64,000 nt of DNA, taken from positions 1,674,001-1,738,000 of the forward strand of contig NZ_JOMR01000001.1 of NCBI RefSeq assembly GCF_000711195.1, written 5' to 3'. A model generated the notes under the pieces. It did not search any database. It had not been told where the DNA came from and worked only from the letters and a program-made list of their open reading frames with translations. Of this stretch, positions 1 through 9,998 are shown piece by piece. The stretch comes from Thiomicrospira pelophila DSM 1534. GTDB lineage: Bacteria > Pseudomonadota > Gammaproteobacteria > Thiomicrospirales > Thiomicrospiraceae. How positions within the stretch are numbered: the first letter of the stretch is position 1; the number at the start of each line of letters is the position of its first letter. The position numbers and the translations under genes are program-made.

Positions 1-1539
1 CAACACCAAATACACACTGCGACGTACCACACTTTCAATCACACTTAAGGCACGTTGCAATGCGATTTCTTGGTTATCTTCCTGACCAGCCAATTGTTTT
101 AATAACAACGGCATTACGTGCTCTAATCGAGTGGTCGCTTCGGCACTCATCTGCCCGACAGAGCGCGCCTTTTTAAATTGGCGCAATAAATTCAAAATTT
201 CGCCCGGCTTATGGAAACCAAACTGCGTCAAAATCACCAGCGCGTCATCTTCAAGCGGTCCCTTCCATGCCTGTGCCAACGCATCCGTTAAATCGCACAC
301 ATCGGCTTCCTCAGCAAACACATCGTCAAAGTGCTGTTGTACGATTTGGCGATAGTCATTGAGTTGTTGCATAAACTCCGCATAGTTGGCAAAGCCCATG
401 GCTTCGGCTAACACTTGTCGTTGCGCTTCGTCATCAGGTAGATCATGAGTTTGTTGGTCGTTCCATTCTTGCAGACGATTTTCGGCACGACGTAAAAACA
501 CATAGGCCGCTTTAAGCTCCTCAGCATCTTGGGTCGCAATATAATCCTGCTCTGCCAAGTATTGCAGCATGGGTAATAACGAACGCCCTTGTAGCACCTT
601 ATCTCGGCCACCATGCACCAATTGGAAGGCTTGCACGATAAATTCTATTTCGCGAATGCCGCCCGCCCCCAACTTTATGTTATTTTCCATGCTCTTCTTG
701 CGCACTTCGGTTTTAATCATTCGCTTTAAATCACGTAACGAATCCATCGCGGTGTAATCGACATAACGGCGATAAACAAACGGACGCAAAATTTCAAATA
801 ACTCTTGCGCCTTGTCCCTATCCCCTGCTATTGCACGTGCTTTCACTAGTGCATAACGCTCCCACGCTCGGCCATGCATTTCATAATAATGCTCGCTACC
901 CGCAAAACTTATCGCTAATGGGCCGGCCTCGCCAAATGGACGCAAGCGCATATCCACACGATACACAATGCCTTCGGGCATCATTTCGGTTAGCATTTTG
1001 TTTAGCATCTGCCCTAGTTTGGCGAAAAACTGGTCATTCGACATCGCCCGCGCACCGTCCGTTTGACCGCTTTCAGCGTAAACAAAAATCAAATCAATAT
1101 CGGACGAAAAGTTAAGTTCATAGCCGCCGAGTTTCCCCATTCCCAATACAATTAAAGTTTGAGCTTCACCGGATTCCTGCCCAATTGGTGTGCCGTATTT
1201 TTCGCAGAAACGTGGATACAACCAATCCAATGCGCCTGACACCAAGCCATCCGCCAAATCGGAAACATCACGCATGGTTTCATTCAAATCCGCCAAACCA
1301 GCCAAATCACGCACTGCAATACGCACCATCTGCTCACGTCTGAGTTGGCGTAGCATTTGTTTGAGTGCCAATTCCGACTCACAAGCCAATAAGGCTTCAC
1401 GGCATTCGGCTACCAATTCATTCGGTTGATACAGTCGTTCATAATTGAGCTCGATCAGTTCTGGATAACGCTGATATTCACGTTCGACAAACAAACTCCA
1501 AGGCGTAACCGACTCGATTAATGAACGCGCATCATGCAT
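1..1539 (-). CDS. glnE: Glutamine synthetase adenylyltransferase/deadenylase GlnE (N-terminal part, runs off left edge)
   Basis: Bifunctional enzyme that adds AMP to, and removes it from, glutamine synthetase in response to PII status. The frame is open on the minus strand from ATG at 1539 to the window edge, giving about 513 residues of a family usually near 950. The nucleotidyltransferase hallmark GMGKLGGYELNFSSDIDLIF lies near residues 130-150, so the adenylyl-removing (N-terminal) half is what is seen. The start overlaps the stop of the upstream methyltransferase gene by 8 bp (shared ATGCATGA), suggesting translational coupling. Its closeness to glnK-amtB makes this a nitrogen-control region. 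Identification is firm; the C-terminal adenylylating half lies outside the window. Confidence 0.95.
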   Translation of the reverse strand, partial: MHDARSLIESVTPWSLFVEREYQRYPELIELNYERLYQPNELVAECREALLACESELALKQMLRQLRREQMVRIAVRDLAGLADLNETMRDVSDLADGLVSGALDWLYPRFCEKYGTPIGQESGEAQTLIVLGMGKLGGYELNFSSDIDLIFVYAESGQTDGARAMSNDQFFAKLGQMLNKMLTEMMPEGIVYRVDMRLRPFGEAGPLAISFAGSEHYYEMHGRAWERYALVKARAIAGDRDKAQELFEILRPFVYRRYVDYTAMDSLRDLKRMIKTEVRKKSMENNIKLGAGGIREIEFIVQAFQLVHGGRDKVLQGRSLLPMLQYLAEQDYIATQDAEELKAAYVFLRRAENRLQEWNDQQTHDLPDDEAQRQVLAEAMGFANYAEFMQQLNDYRQIVQQHFDDVFAEEADVCDLTDALAQAWKGPLEDDALVILTQFGFHKPGEILNLLRQFKKARSVGQMSAEATTRLEHVMPLLLKQLAGQEDNQEIALQRALSVIESVVRRSVYLVL

Positions 1540-2341
1540 GACTTAACTCCTGGTTTGACTCGCTCGGCGAATCTTTTTTATACACAAATAATTCGGTTTG
1601 ACGCTTATCGGCCAGCTGCCAAATCGCATCGGGAATCACATCCGGTATCGCAAAACTATTACTCACAAATAAAGCGTTGGGCGACATCTCAGCCTGCACC
1701 TTTCGCCAAAGCTGCGCCATAGGCTCGGGAGATAAAAACGCATAGATCAGATTGTATTGCGATAAATCCACCGAGTCGATATTCTGCCTGAATACTTGCC
1801 CGCCGCTCAACAGGCTTTGAAATTTTGCCCACCAATAAGGCAACCAAGCCGTTTCGACACCCACGGATTGGGTCACATTCGTCAAACCATTCATATAAAC
1901 TACGTTATGACCCATGCCACAACCCAGATCAATAAAAAGAACATCAGTACGATCACTTACCAACTCTTTTAAGGCCTGACGCGTAATCTGATTGGTCAGA
2001 TATAAAGGCACACGATTCACCACACTGTTGCGAAACACTAGCCACAAAAGCACAAACGAGACCAAGGCCAACAACGGACTCACGTTAAGCAACAAGGCCG
2101 CATATAACCCCAGAGGAATAATAAACTGAATCCAACGCCACCAATAAGGTAAGCGCCAACTTAACAAGGCTGCAATCGTCGCTTGCCCCAGCACAAGTGC
2201 CCAATCTGGATAAGGTGGCGAAATCACAAAACTTAACCCCTTCACTATCAGCGCCAAAGCGCCTATCGCCAACAGCTGCAACACCAAAGCCCACACTATT
2301 TTAGGCCACTGAGCTATCCATCCAATCGTCTTATGCACCAA
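1532..2341 (-). CDS. Membrane-anchored class I SAM-dependent methyltransferase-like protein
   Basis: 269 residues. About the first 115 residues are very hydrophobic and would make about four membrane segments. They are followed by a soluble Rossmann-like domain whose motif I reads VLFIDLGCGMGHNVVYM. This resembles small membrane-linked methyltransferases, but I cannot name a substrate; the later methyltransferase motifs are weak. The gene overlaps the start of glnE by 8 bp and is probably co-transcribed with it. The hydrophobic N-terminus with a cytoplasmic SAM domain suggests action on a membrane or envelope substrate, which is inference. Confidence 0.7.
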   Translation of the reverse strand: MVHKTIGWIAQWPKIVWALVLQLLAIGALALIVKGLSFVISPPYPDWALVLGQATIAALLSWRLPYWWRWIQFIIPLGLYAALLLNVSPLLALVSFVLLWLVFRNSVVNRVPLYLTNQITRQALKELVSDRTDVLFIDLGCGMGHNVVYMNGLTNVTQSVGVETAWLPYWWAKFQSLLSGGQVFRQNIDSVDLSQYNLIYAFLSPEPMAQLWRKVQAEMSPNALFVSNSFAIPDVIPDAIWQLADKRQTELFVYKKDSPSESNQELSHA

Positions 2342-2455
2342 CTTTAATCACCTTGCACCAATCAAAAACAAGACCGCTCTTTTAATATTAAAAAGATGAC
2401 TTATTTTCATTAAATTAAAAACTAACCTATTGTATTTTATGTGTTTTATAAAAAT

Positions 2456-2472
2456 AGGCACAACTAAAGCTT
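2456..2472 (+). promoter_or_regulatory. Sigma-54-type promoter candidate upstream of glnK
   Basis: The segment AGGCAC-N5-AAGCT keeps the invariant GG (2457-2458) and GC (2469-2470) separated by exactly 10 bases, as required for sigma-54 (RpoN) promoters. It lies about 85 bp upstream of glnK, a gene that is normally RpoN/NtrC dependent, so the position makes sense. The -12 part is not the full TTGC consensus. Confidence 0.55.
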
Positions 2473-2479
2473 ATTGTAA

Positions 2480-2896
<417 letters not shown>

Positions 2897-2916
2897 TTAA
2901 CAGAAGGAATAATGTG

Positions 2917-4164
2917 ATGGAACAAGTACTCGAACTCAGTTACGCGCTCGACACCTTTTACTTCCTCATGGCGGGGGCACTCGTTATGTGGATGGCGGCG
3001 GGCTTTACCATGCTCGAAGCCGGTTTGGTGCGCAGTAAAAATACCACTGAAATCTTAGCGAAAAACGTGGGCTTATTTTCAATTGCCAGCTTGATGTATA
3101 TGTTGGTCGGTTACAACATTATGTATGGTGACGGCGTTAACAGCGTAATTCCTGGCCTAAGCTTCTTATTAGGTGCGGATAACACAACCGCGGCCGTGGT
3201 AGCCGGTGGTGAGGATGCTCCTTACTACTCAAACCTAGCCGACTTCTTCTTCCAAGTGGTGTTTGTAGCCACGGCGATGTCGATTGTTTCTGGTGCGGTT
3301 GCTGAACGTATGAAACTTATGTCGTTCTTTGTGTTTGCTATCGCGATGACCGCGGTTATCTATCCGGTTCAAGGTTTCTGGACATGGGGTGGCGGTTTCC
3401 TAAGCGAGCTTGGTTTCTCTGACTTTGCTGGTTCTGGTATCGTTCACATGGCCGGTGCAGCCGCCGCTCTAGCAGGTGTATTAGTACTTGGTTCACGTAA
3501 GGGTAAATATGGTCCAAACGGTGAAGTTCGTGCGATTCCGGGCGCAAACATGCCTTTAGCTGCGCTAGGTACCTTCATCCTATGGTTAGGTTGGTTCGGT
3601 TTCAACGGTGGTTCACAGTTGCAAATCTCAACCGTTGAAAACGCTAACGCAGTGGCGATGATCTTTGTAAACACAAACTTAGCGGCTGCAGCAGGTGTGA
3701 TCGGTGCGATGATTATCTCACGCATCATGTTTGGTAAAGTTGACTTAACTATGATCTTAAACGGTGCGCTAGCGGGTCTAGTATCTATCACCGCTGACCC
3801 ATTATCACCTACGCCTCTATCGGCGGCGGTTATTGGTTTAATCGGTGGTATGTTAGTCGTATTCGCGATCTTGATCATGGACAAGAAGTTAAGAATCGAT
3901 GATCCGGTTGGTGCGATCTCTGTTCACGGTATCGTAGGTATCTGGGGCTTAATCGCAGTCGTATTCAACAACGCAGATGCAACCATTGGCGCACAGCTAA
4001 TCGGTATCGTATCAATCTTTGCTTGGGTATTCATTGCCAGCTTAATCGTGTGGTTCATTATCAAAGCGGTAATGGGTGTACGTGTTAGCGAAGAGCAAGA
4101 GTACGAAGGTCTTGATCAATCAGAGTGTGGCATGGAAGCCTACCCTGAGTTTGGTAAAAAATAA
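2917..4164 (+). CDS. amtB: Ammonium transporter AmtB
   Basis: Inner-membrane ammonium channel of the Amt/Mep/Rh family, about 415 residues with 11 predicted membrane segments. The twin pore histidines appear in GSGIVHMAGAAAALAG and in AISVHGIVGIWG. ATG 2917 is chosen because the ribosome site AAGGA (2904-2908) sits 8 bases upstream; an in-frame GTG at 2914 is a less likely alternative. No cleaved signal peptide is visible, unlike E. coli AmtB. It forms a two-gene operon with glnK, and PII binding to the cytoplasmic face would close the channel under nitrogen excess. Confidence 0.95.
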   Translation: MEQVLELSYALDTFYFLMAGALVMWMAAGFTMLEAGLVRSKNTTEILAKNVGLFSIASLMYMLVGYNIMYGDGVNSVIPGLSFLLGADNTTAAVVAGGEDAPYYSNLADFFFQVVFVATAMSIVSGAVAERMKLMSFFVFAIAMTAVIYPVQGFWTWGGGFLSELGFSDFAGSGIVHMAGAAAALAGVLVLGSRKGKYGPNGEVRAIPGANMPLAALGTFILWLGWFGFNGGSQLQISTVENANAVAMIFVNTNLAAAAGVIGAMIISRIMFGKVDLTMILNGALAGLVSITADPLSPTPLSAAVIGLIGGMLVVFAILIMDKKLRIDDPVGAISVHGIVGIWGLIAVVFNNADATIGAQLIGIVSIFAWVFIASLIVWFIIKAVMGVRVSEEQEYEGLDQSECGMEAYPEFGKK

Positions 4165-4190
4165 GACTGAATAATAACTCGCTTAAAACT

Positions 4191-4214
4191 AACCCCGCTT
4201 CGGCGGGGTTTTTT
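4191..4214 (+). terminator. Rho-independent terminator after amtB
   Basis: Perfect 8-bp stem AACCCCGC/GCGGGGTT with a TTCG tetraloop followed by a T run. It lies 26 bp after the amtB stop and before the convergent hypothetical gene. Confidence 0.92.
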
Positions 4215-4245
4215 ATATCTGCAATAAAGGTTAGCCACCAAGAGC

Positions 4246-4257
4246 ACCAGGCCTGGT
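4246..4257. repeat. Iterated palindrome ACCAGGCCTGGT, copy 1
   Basis: Intergenic copy in the 106-bp gap between convergent amtB and the 142-residue hypothetical gene. The flanks extend the palindrome to 16 bp (GCACCAGGCCTGGTGC, 4244-4259). It stands about 30 bp beyond the amtB terminator. Confidence 0.97.
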
Positions 4258-4270
4258 GCCTATATTAGGC

Positions 4271-4699
4271 CTACAAATTACGAATTTTATATAACAACTG
4301 CAATAACCGCATTTTTAAACTGGGCTTCACTTCAATCGGATGGCGAAACTCCAGCACAACCGGCTGTTCATTCGGATTCGCTAAATCATGATTCGGCCAA
4401 TCTAAAATATCATCCAACTCAAACCCGGTATCCATCGCCACTAGCTGCCAAGGTAGTTCACGATCTCGTCCAACCGCATGCGCCCCCTGCTGATCAAACG
4501 CAATTGGCCACTTGGCCTCAATCGCCACCTCTTTGGCTTTTCCCGACTCCATCCAAATTCGGACTATTTCGTTTTTTTGCAACAAAGTGCCATAAGGTAA
4601 AAACAAATACTGCGCGTTCATATTCGTGACCGAATAATCCGTTAAAGGCGCTCCGTCCGCAAACTGAAAATTGCAAAAACCCTTTCCACAACAAGACAT
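4271..4699 (-). CDS. Conserved-looking hypothetical protein with N-terminal Cys cluster
   Basis: 142 residues, no family recognised. It begins MSCCGKGFCNF, a cysteine cluster that could bind metal. The rest is mixed, with PilZ-like or beta-rich character that I cannot confirm (for example VRIWMESGKAKEVAIEAKWP), and a basic C-terminus KMRLLQLLYKIRNL. The start is supported by AAAGGA just upstream on the minus strand. It is divergent from the flagellin gene with a 73-bp shared upstream region and convergent with amtB. There is no signal peptide, so it is probably cytoplasmic. Confidence 0.65.
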   Translation of the reverse strand: MSCCGKGFCNFQFADGAPLTDYSVTNMNAQYLFLPYGTLLQKNEIVRIWMESGKAKEVAIEAKWPIAFDQQGAHAVGRDRELPWQLVAMDTGFELDDILDWPNHDLANPNEQPVVLEFRHPIEVKPSLKMRLLQLLYKIRNL

Positions 4700-4709
4700 T
4701 AGCTTTCCT

Positions 4710-4737
4710 TTGATTTTTAAAAAATTAGGCGTATTAT
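4710..4737 (+). promoter_or_regulatory. Sigma-70-type promoter candidate for the flagellin gene
   Basis: TTGATT (4710-4715), a 16-bp spacer, and TATTAT (4732-4737), reading toward the flagellin gene 35 bp downstream. No sigma-28 (FliA) consensus TAAA-N15-GCCGATAA is visible, which is notable for a flagellin. Confidence 0.45.
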
Positions 4738-4772
4738 AGAACTACGAAACAAAATTTCTCAGGAGAATGAGT

Positions 4773-5558
4773 ATGAGCGTCGATTCTATTAACAGTGTAG
4801 GTTCGCCTTATAGCCCTTACAACCCAACCAACACTAGCTTAACAACTGGTCAGCAAATTAACCGATCGGCGGATAACGCGGCAGGCTTAGCCGTGGTGAC
4901 TGGCATGACCACAGAAATCATGGGTCAATCGGTTGGTATGCGTAACGCGAATGATGGTATGTCATTATTGCAGACCGCTGATGGCGCGTCTCGTGGCATG
5001 ACAGACAGTATCCAGCGTATGTATGAACTATCCATCCAATCAATGAACGGAACCATGAGCGCATCTCAGCGTAATATGCTCAACACTGAGTTTCAGCAGC
5101 AGATGGAAGAAATTAACCGTACAGCGGCCACCACCAAGTTTAATGATATTTCATTATTGGACGGCCAGAATCCAGACATTGAGATTGCGCTGGGTGATAG
5201 TAGCAAAAGCAACCTTACCATGCCAACTCTAACCAGCGATGCGTTGGGCTTAACTGGCATGGATTTAAGCAACCCGGCTAATGCAAGTGCGGCAGCCGAA
5301 GCCTTGTTAAACGCCACCGACCTACTTAGTGCAAGCCAAGCCAATTTTGGCGCCCAACAAAACGGCCTATATTCAGCGGTATCCAATATGGCCACCAGCC
5401 AAGAAAACAGTTACGCTAGTCGTAGCCAAATTCTTGATACCGACATGGCGCGAGCTTCTACAGATAAAGCACGCAACGATGTACTTATGCAAGCCAGCAT
5501 CATGATGCAAGTACAAGGCAACCAAGACAAATCCAATGTCCTCCAATTACTAGGTTAA
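4773..5558 (+). CDS. Compact orphan flagellin-like protein
   Basis: 261 residues from ATG 4773; this start lies 7 bases after AGGAG (4761-4765), while the ATG at 4767 is too close to it. The flagellin N-terminal signature is present in altered form, INRSADNAAGLAVVTGM, and the C-terminal D0 helix is clear, SIMMQVQGNQDKSNVLQLLG. Usual flagellins are 270-500 residues and carry about 50 residues before the DNAAGL motif; here there are only about 33, with a Pro/Tyr/Ser-rich stretch (GSPYSPYNPTNTS) where the N-terminal D0 helix should be. No other flagellar gene is in the window. It could be a minor filament, hook-junction or secreted flagellin-family protein. Family assignment is firm, role unknown. 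Confidence 0.8.
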   Translation: MSVDSINSVGSPYSPYNPTNTSLTTGQQINRSADNAAGLAVVTGMTTEIMGQSVGMRNANDGMSLLQTADGASRGMTDSIQRMYELSIQSMNGTMSASQRNMLNTEFQQQMEEINRTAATTKFNDISLLDGQNPDIEIALGDSSKSNLTMPTLTSDALGLTGMDLSNPANASAAAEALLNATDLLSASQANFGAQQNGLYSAVSNMATSQENSYASRSQILDTDMARASTDKARNDVLMQASIMMQVQGNQDKSNVLQLLG

Positions 5559-5577
5559 GATTCTCCGCCTAGTCTTA

Positions 5578-5610
5578 TGCGCCCAATACCTAAGGGCGCA
5601 TTATTTTTTT
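5578..5610 (+). terminator. Rho-independent terminator after the flagellin gene
   Basis: Stem TGCGCCC/GGGCGCA with a 9-base loop, then TTATTTTTTT, 20 bp after the flagellin stop. A possible upstream ATG for the next gene at 5577 falls inside this hairpin, which argues against that longer start. Confidence 0.88.
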
Positions 5611-5639
5611 CAGCCCTCCTCTACAAACACTTGCAAACC

Positions 5640-5651
5640 ACCAGGCCTGGT
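5640..5651. repeat. Iterated palindrome ACCAGGCCTGGT, copy 2
   Basis: Intergenic copy 39 bp upstream of the oxygenase start at 5691 and 30 bp beyond the flagellin terminator. It lies in the leader of the downstream gene. Confidence 0.97.
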
Positions 5652-5690
5652 CGCATAATTCGCGAATCCACTTCGGCAGGAACCCCAGCC

Positions 5691-6338
5691 ATGCAACCTC
5701 AGTATTTTGATCAAACCCAACTTGACCTCGCTATCGACAACCTGGTTGAAAAAGGCTGGCATGTTTGGCCGGATGCCATTGATTCGCAACTTTGTTTAAC
5801 TTTGCTACATGAAATCGATCAGCTTGATCAACAGGGTGAAATGCAACAAGCCGGTATTGGTCGAGGTCAAGAGCATCAACTTAACCAACGCATTCGACGC
5901 GACAGCATTCACTGGCTCGAACGCACCAGCCCTGCTCAAGCTCAATACCTGGATCTAATGCAGCAGTTACAACTCGAACTGAATCGCCAATTATTTCTTG
6001 GCTTGTTTGAATACGAAGCCCACTTTGCACTCTACTCGCCTGGTGACTTTTATAAAAAACATTGGGATAGTTTTCGTGGTGCGGCCAATCGAATGGTAAC
6101 GACCGTGAGCTATCTTAATCCCGACTGGCTAGACAGTTGGGGCGGCGAACTCGTGATCTACGACGAACAAGACACTCACATTATCGGCCAAGTCACGCCC
6201 GAAATCGGCACGCTGGTACTGTTTATGAGCGAACAAGTACCCCACGAAGTCAAACCCACCCAGCAACCAAGAGCCAGCATTGCGGGTTGGTTCCGACTTA
6301 ACACTTCCATCGCAGGGCAACTTAACCCACCCTCTTAA
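5691..6338 (+). CDS. 2-oxoglutarate/Fe(II)-dependent oxygenase
   Basis: 215 residues. The iron-binding facial triad is visible as HWD (in YKKHWDSF) and the distal H in EQVPHEV, with the 2-oxoglutarate-binding Arg in QQPRASIAGWFRL. The C-terminal jelly-roll strand pattern GGELVIYD...IGTLVLFMSE is typical of the prolyl-4-hydroxylase-like or PKHD-type fold. Start 5691 is chosen because AGGAA at 5678-5682 is 8 bases upstream and the frame before it includes a terminator and an iterated palindrome. The substrate is unknown; protein or small-molecule hydroxylation are both possible. Confidence 0.8.
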   Translation: MQPQYFDQTQLDLAIDNLVEKGWHVWPDAIDSQLCLTLLHEIDQLDQQGEMQQAGIGRGQEHQLNQRIRRDSIHWLERTSPAQAQYLDLMQQLQLELNRQLFLGLFEYEAHFALYSPGDFYKKHWDSFRGAANRMVTTVSYLNPDWLDSWGGELVIYDEQDTHIIGQVTPEIGTLVLFMSEQVPHEVKPTQQPRASIAGWFRLNTSIAGQLNPPS

Positions 6339-6357
6339 TCTGCCCATTTAACTCGGC

Positions 6358-6369
6358 ACCAGGCCTGGT
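6358..6369. repeat. Iterated palindrome ACCAGGCCTGGT, copy 3
   Basis: Intergenic copy 19 bp after the oxygenase stop and about 140 bp before valS. The 5' flank is GC and the 3' flank GG, so it is extended by one base pair on each side. Confidence 0.97.
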
Positions 6370-6466
6370 GGTTTGATCACAAAGTCTAACAAGGATTAAT
6401 CCATCCCCGTATAACTAAGAAGTTCGATATTGCGGGCGGATTCCCTCCCACCAAAAGCCTTTGGCT

Positions 6467-6475
6467 TGCTATAAT
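6467..6475 (+). promoter_or_regulatory. Extended -10 promoter candidate for valS
   Basis: TGCTATAAT is a perfect extended -10 element, 36 bp upstream of the valS ATG. No good -35 hexamer is seen, as is common for extended -10 promoters. Confidence 0.6.
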
Positions 6476-6511
6476 TAATCCTATTTTTCAAACAGAAACG
6501 AACAACACATT

Positions 6512-9280
6512 ATGGAAAAGCATTTCGACCCCAAAACGATTGAAACCAAGTGGTACCAAACTTGGGAAAACGCCGGCTACTTTGCACCCAACTTAAACAG
6601 CGATCAAGATCCTTATTGCATTATGATCCCACCGCCCAACGTCACCGGCAGTTTACATATGGGGCACGCTTTCCAAGATACGATTATGGACACCCTAATC
6701 CGCCTGAATCGTATGCAAGGCAAACCTACACTCTGGCAACCGGGTACAGATCACGCCGGTATTGCGACCCAAATGGTGGTAGAACGCCAGCTGGCCGCGA
6801 AAGGTTTAAGTCGTCATGATGTGGGTCGAGAAAAGTTTATTGATGAAATTTGGAAATGGAAAGCCGAATCTGGCGGTACCATCACCAAACAGCTACGTCG
6901 CTTAGGCGCTTCTCCAGACTGGAGTCGTGAGCGTTTTACCATGGATGATGGTTTGTCGAATGCGGTAAAAGAAGTGTTCGTTAAGCTGCACGAAGAAGGC
7001 TTAATTTATCGCGGCAAACGTCTGGTTAACTGGGACCCAGTTCTGCACACCGCCGTATCCGATTTAGAAGTTATTTCCGAAGAAGAACAAGGTAATCTAT
7101 GGCACATGCGTTATCCATTAACGGATGGTTCCGGTCATCTAGTGGTGGCCACCACACGTCCTGAAACCATGTTAGGCGATCAAGCTGTCGCCGTGCACCC
7201 AGAGGACGAGCGTTACCAAGCGCTGATCGGCAAAACCATCACCCTGCCTTTAGTGGGTCGTGAAATCCCGATTATTGCCGATGACTATGTGGATCCTGAA
7301 TTTGGTACTGGTTGTGTCAAAATCACGCCGGCTCACGATTTTAACGATTACGAAATGGGCAAACGCCATAACTTGCCGATGCTGAACATCTTCACCCAAG
7401 ATGCAGCGATTAATGACGAAGCACCGGAAAAATATCAGGGCTTAGATCGTTTTGCTGCGCGTAAGCAAATCATTGCCGATTTAGAAGCGCTGGATTTGAT
7501 GGAAAAAATCGAGCCGCATAAACTCATGGTGCCGCGCGGCGATCGTACTCATGCGGTGATTGAGCCATTACTGACCGATCAATGGTATGTCGCGGTTCAA
7601 GAACTTGCCAAACCGGCGATTGACGCGGTTAAAAATGGCGACATTGAATTCGTTCCCAAAAATTGGGAAAACACCTACTTTGAATGGATGAACAATATCC
7701 AAGACTGGTGTATTTCACGTCAAATCTGGTGGGGGCACCGCATCCCAGCTTGGTACGATGACGAAGGCGGTGTGTATGTTGGTCGTGACGAAGCCGAAGT
7801 GCGCGCCAAACATAACCTAGGTGAGCGTGCATTACGCCAAGATGATGATGTGCTCGACACCTGGTTTAGTTCGGCTTTATGGACCTTCTCGACACTCGGC
7901 TGGCCGGAAAAAACACCTGAATTGGAAAAATTTCATCCTACCTCCGTATTGGTAACCGGTTTTGACATCATTTTCTTCTGGGTCGCCCGTATGATTATGA
8001 TGACCCTCAAGTTCACAGGCCAAGTGCCTTTCAAACAAGTATATGTGCATGGTTTGGTTCGTGACAGCGAAGGTCAAAAAATGTCGAAATCCAAAGGCAA
8101 TGTGCTTGACCCGATAGACCTCATCGACGGCATAGATTTAGAAAGCCTTGTCAGCAAACGTACCACCGGCCTGATGCAGCCTGAAAAAGCCGCCAAGATC
8201 GAAAAAGATACCCGCAAACAATTCGCCGACGGCATTGCGGCTTTCGGCACCGATGCGATCCGTTTTACGTTTGCTTCGCTTGCCTCTACTGGGCGCGATA
8301 TTCGTTTCGACTTAAATCGCTGCGACGGTTATCGCAACTTCTGCAACAAACTTTGGAACGCGACCCGCTATGTTCTAATGAATACACAAGGCTTCGATAC
8401 TGGGGTAGATGAAAAACAGCCCATCGAATTATCGCTAGCCGATCGCTGGATTGTGTCGCGTCTACAAACAGTCGAAACCGAAGTGGTACGCCATTTCGAA
8501 CAATACCGTTTTGACCTCGCCGCTAACCTTATCTATGAGTTCACCTGGAACGAATACTGTGATTGGTATTTAGAATTATCTAAACCCATCCTAAACCAAG
8601 ACTCATCCGATGCCGCCAAACGTGGCACCCGCCGTACCTTGGTGCGCGTACTCGAAACCCTATTACGCTTAATGCACCCGATTATGCCGTTTATCACCGA
8701 AGAAGCTTGGCAGACAGTCGCGCCTTTGGCTGGCAAACAGGGTGACACCATTATGTTGCAACCTTATCCGCAAGCCGACAGCACAAAAATTGATACCGCA
8801 GCCGAAGCCGAGCTGGACTGGGTTAAGCAATTTATTATGGGCGTACGTCGTATCCGTTCAGAAATGGATATCGCCCCTAGCAAAGCCTTGCCCGTGTTGT
8901 TAAGCAAGGTTTCTGATCAAGACCAGGTCTGGTTAAACAATAACCGTTTATTCTTAATGACCCTGGCTAAACTAGAATCCATCGACATCCTTACCGATGC
9001 CAACCAAGCCCCGGAGTCGGCGATCGCACTGGTCGGTGAAATGAATATATTGATCCCAATGGCTGGCTTAATTGACAAGTCAGCGGAGTTAGCTCGCCTT
9101 GAAAAAGAGATTGATCGTTTAAAAAACGAACAAAAAAGATTGGATGGCAAGCTAAATAATGATAAATTTGTAGCACGAGCGCCGGCAGAAGTAGTTGCCA
9201 AAGAGCGTGAAAAACTGCAAGATATAGCCAACGCCTTGACTAACCTGGAGCAACAACATGCGAAAATTCAACAGCTTTAA
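6512..9280 (+). CDS. valS: Valyl-tRNA synthetase
   Basis: 922-residue class I aminoacyl-tRNA synthetase. The HIGH signature is HMGH at residues 49-52 after PPPNVTGSL, and the KMSKS motif is intact in [14 protein letters not shown] near residue 523. The editing domain (CP1) and anticodon-binding domain follow the normal order. The C-terminal coiled-coil arm is present ([20 protein letters not shown]), as is usual for ValRS. Length is close to the family norm of about 950. Its 3' end overlaps the SH3-protein gene by 23 bp. Confidence 0.97.
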   Translation: MEKHFDPKTIETKWYQTWENAGYFAPNLNSDQDPYCIMIPPPNVTGSLHMGHAFQDTIMDTLIRLNRMQGKPTLWQPGTDHAGIATQMVVERQLAAKGLSRHDVGREKFIDEIWKWKAESGGTITKQLRRLGASPDWSRERFTMDDGLSNAVKEVFVKLHEEGLIYRGKRLVNWDPVLHTAVSDLEVISEEEQGNLWHMRYPLTDGSGHLVVATTRPETMLGDQAVAVHPEDERYQALIGKTITLPLVGREIPIIADDYVDPEFGTGCVKITPAHDFNDYEMGKRHNLPMLNIFTQDAAINDEAPEKYQGLDRFAARKQIIADLEALDLMEKIEPHKLMVPRGDRTHAVIEPLLTDQWYVAVQELAKPAIDAVKNGDIEFVPKNWENTYFEWMNNIQDWCISRQIWWGHRIPAWYDDEGGVYVGRDEAEVRAKHNLGERALRQDDDVLDTWFSSALWTFSTLGWPEKTPELEKFHPTSVLVTGFDIIFFWVARMIMMTLKFTGQVPFKQVYVHGLVRDSEGQKMSKSKGNVLDPIDLIDGIDLESLVSKRTTGLMQPEKAAKIEKDTRKQFADGIAAFGTDAIRFTFASLASTGRDIRFDLNRCDGYRNFCNKLWNATRYVLMNTQGFDTGVDEKQPIELSLADRWIVSRLQTVETEVVRHFEQYRFDLAANLIYEFTWNEYCDWYLELSKPILNQDSSDAAKRGTRRTLVRVLETLLRLMHPIMPFITEEAWQTVAPLAGKQGDTIMLQPYPQADSTKIDTAAEAELDWVKQFIMGVRRIRSEMDIAPSKALPVLLSKVSDQDQVWLNNNRLFLMTLAKLESIDILTDANQAPESAIALVGEMNILIPMAGLIDKSAELARLEKEIDRLKNEQKRLDGKLNNDKFVARAPAEVVAKEREKLQDIANALTNLEQQHAKIQQL

Positions 9281-9968
9281 ACGATTTTTACCTATTGTCG
9301 GCCTAGCCGTTATGGTTCAGCCCATGTGGTTAATACCGTCCTTAGCTCACGCTGAAGAATATACGCATTATATTAGTGACAGCATTGAAGTGCCGTTGCG
9401 TCGTGGTGCGGGTAACGAATTTCGCATTATTCGTATGTTGGAAGCCGGCAGCCCAATTAAAGTGCTTGAAGTAGGTGACTCCAACTGGTCACGCGTTGAA
9501 TATATTCACAATGGCGCCACGTTAGAAGGCTGGGTGAATAAAATCGCGATTCAAAATGACACACCATCAAAAGTTTTACTGGCTGAACAAACCGCTCGTT
9601 TGAATAAACTAAACGCTCAGTACAAAGCTTTACAGTCTGAGCACAACGAATTAAAAACACGTGCAAATACCACCAGCCAAGAGCTTGAAACCATCAAGCA
9701 AGAAAAGTTTGAACTTGATAAAGAGTTTGATCACCTTACCAGTATTTCAGGTGGTGCAATCGAGCTTGATCAACAAAACCAGGAAATGCGTCGTTTGATT
9801 GGTGATTTAGAATCGCAAAACGTGATTATGCGCGAACAAATTGCGCGTGCTGAAGACACGGTTAAACGCCAGTGGTTTTTAGCCGGTGCGGGCGTGTTAC
9901 TAGCCGGTTTGCTATTGGGTCGTTTCTTTAGAATTCCAAAACGTCGTGGCGGTTGGGACAAGATTTAA
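9258..9968 (+). CDS. SH3 and anchor domain protein (TIGR04211/YgiM type)
   Basis: 236 residues: a signal peptide (cleavage probably after SLAHA), a bacterial SH3 domain (residues about 36-100, [19 protein letters not shown]...EGWVNK), a coiled coil (about 112-200), one membrane segment ([19 protein letters not shown]) and a short basic tail. This layout matches the SH3-plus-membrane-anchor family thought to act in the periplasm near the envelope; the exact role is unknown. It starts inside the valS 3' end with GGAG upstream, so it is likely co-transcribed and coupled with valS. Confidence 0.88.
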   Translation: MRKFNSFKRFLPIVGLAVMVQPMWLIPSLAHAEEYTHYISDSIEVPLRRGAGNEFRIIRMLEAGSPIKVLEVGDSNWSRVEYIHNGATLEGWVNKIAIQNDTPSKVLLAEQTARLNKLNAQYKALQSEHNELKTRANTTSQELETIKQEKFELDKEFDHLTSISGGAIELDQQNQEMRRLIGDLESQNVIMREQIARAEDTVKRQWFLAGAGVLLAGLLLGRFFRIPKRRGGWDKI

Positions 9969-9998
9969 AAATCTAAACCTGAAAAAACCTTGCCCATA

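Noticed and set aside
3444-3884. 146-codon minus-strand frame inside amtB
   Set aside because: Shadow of amtB; codon use and composition are those of the reverse complement of membrane segments.
5577-5690. N-terminal extension of the 2-oxoglutarate oxygenase from ATG 5577
   Set aside because: The ATG is inside the flagellin terminator and the stretch contains a palindrome; a good ribosome site precedes ATG 5691.
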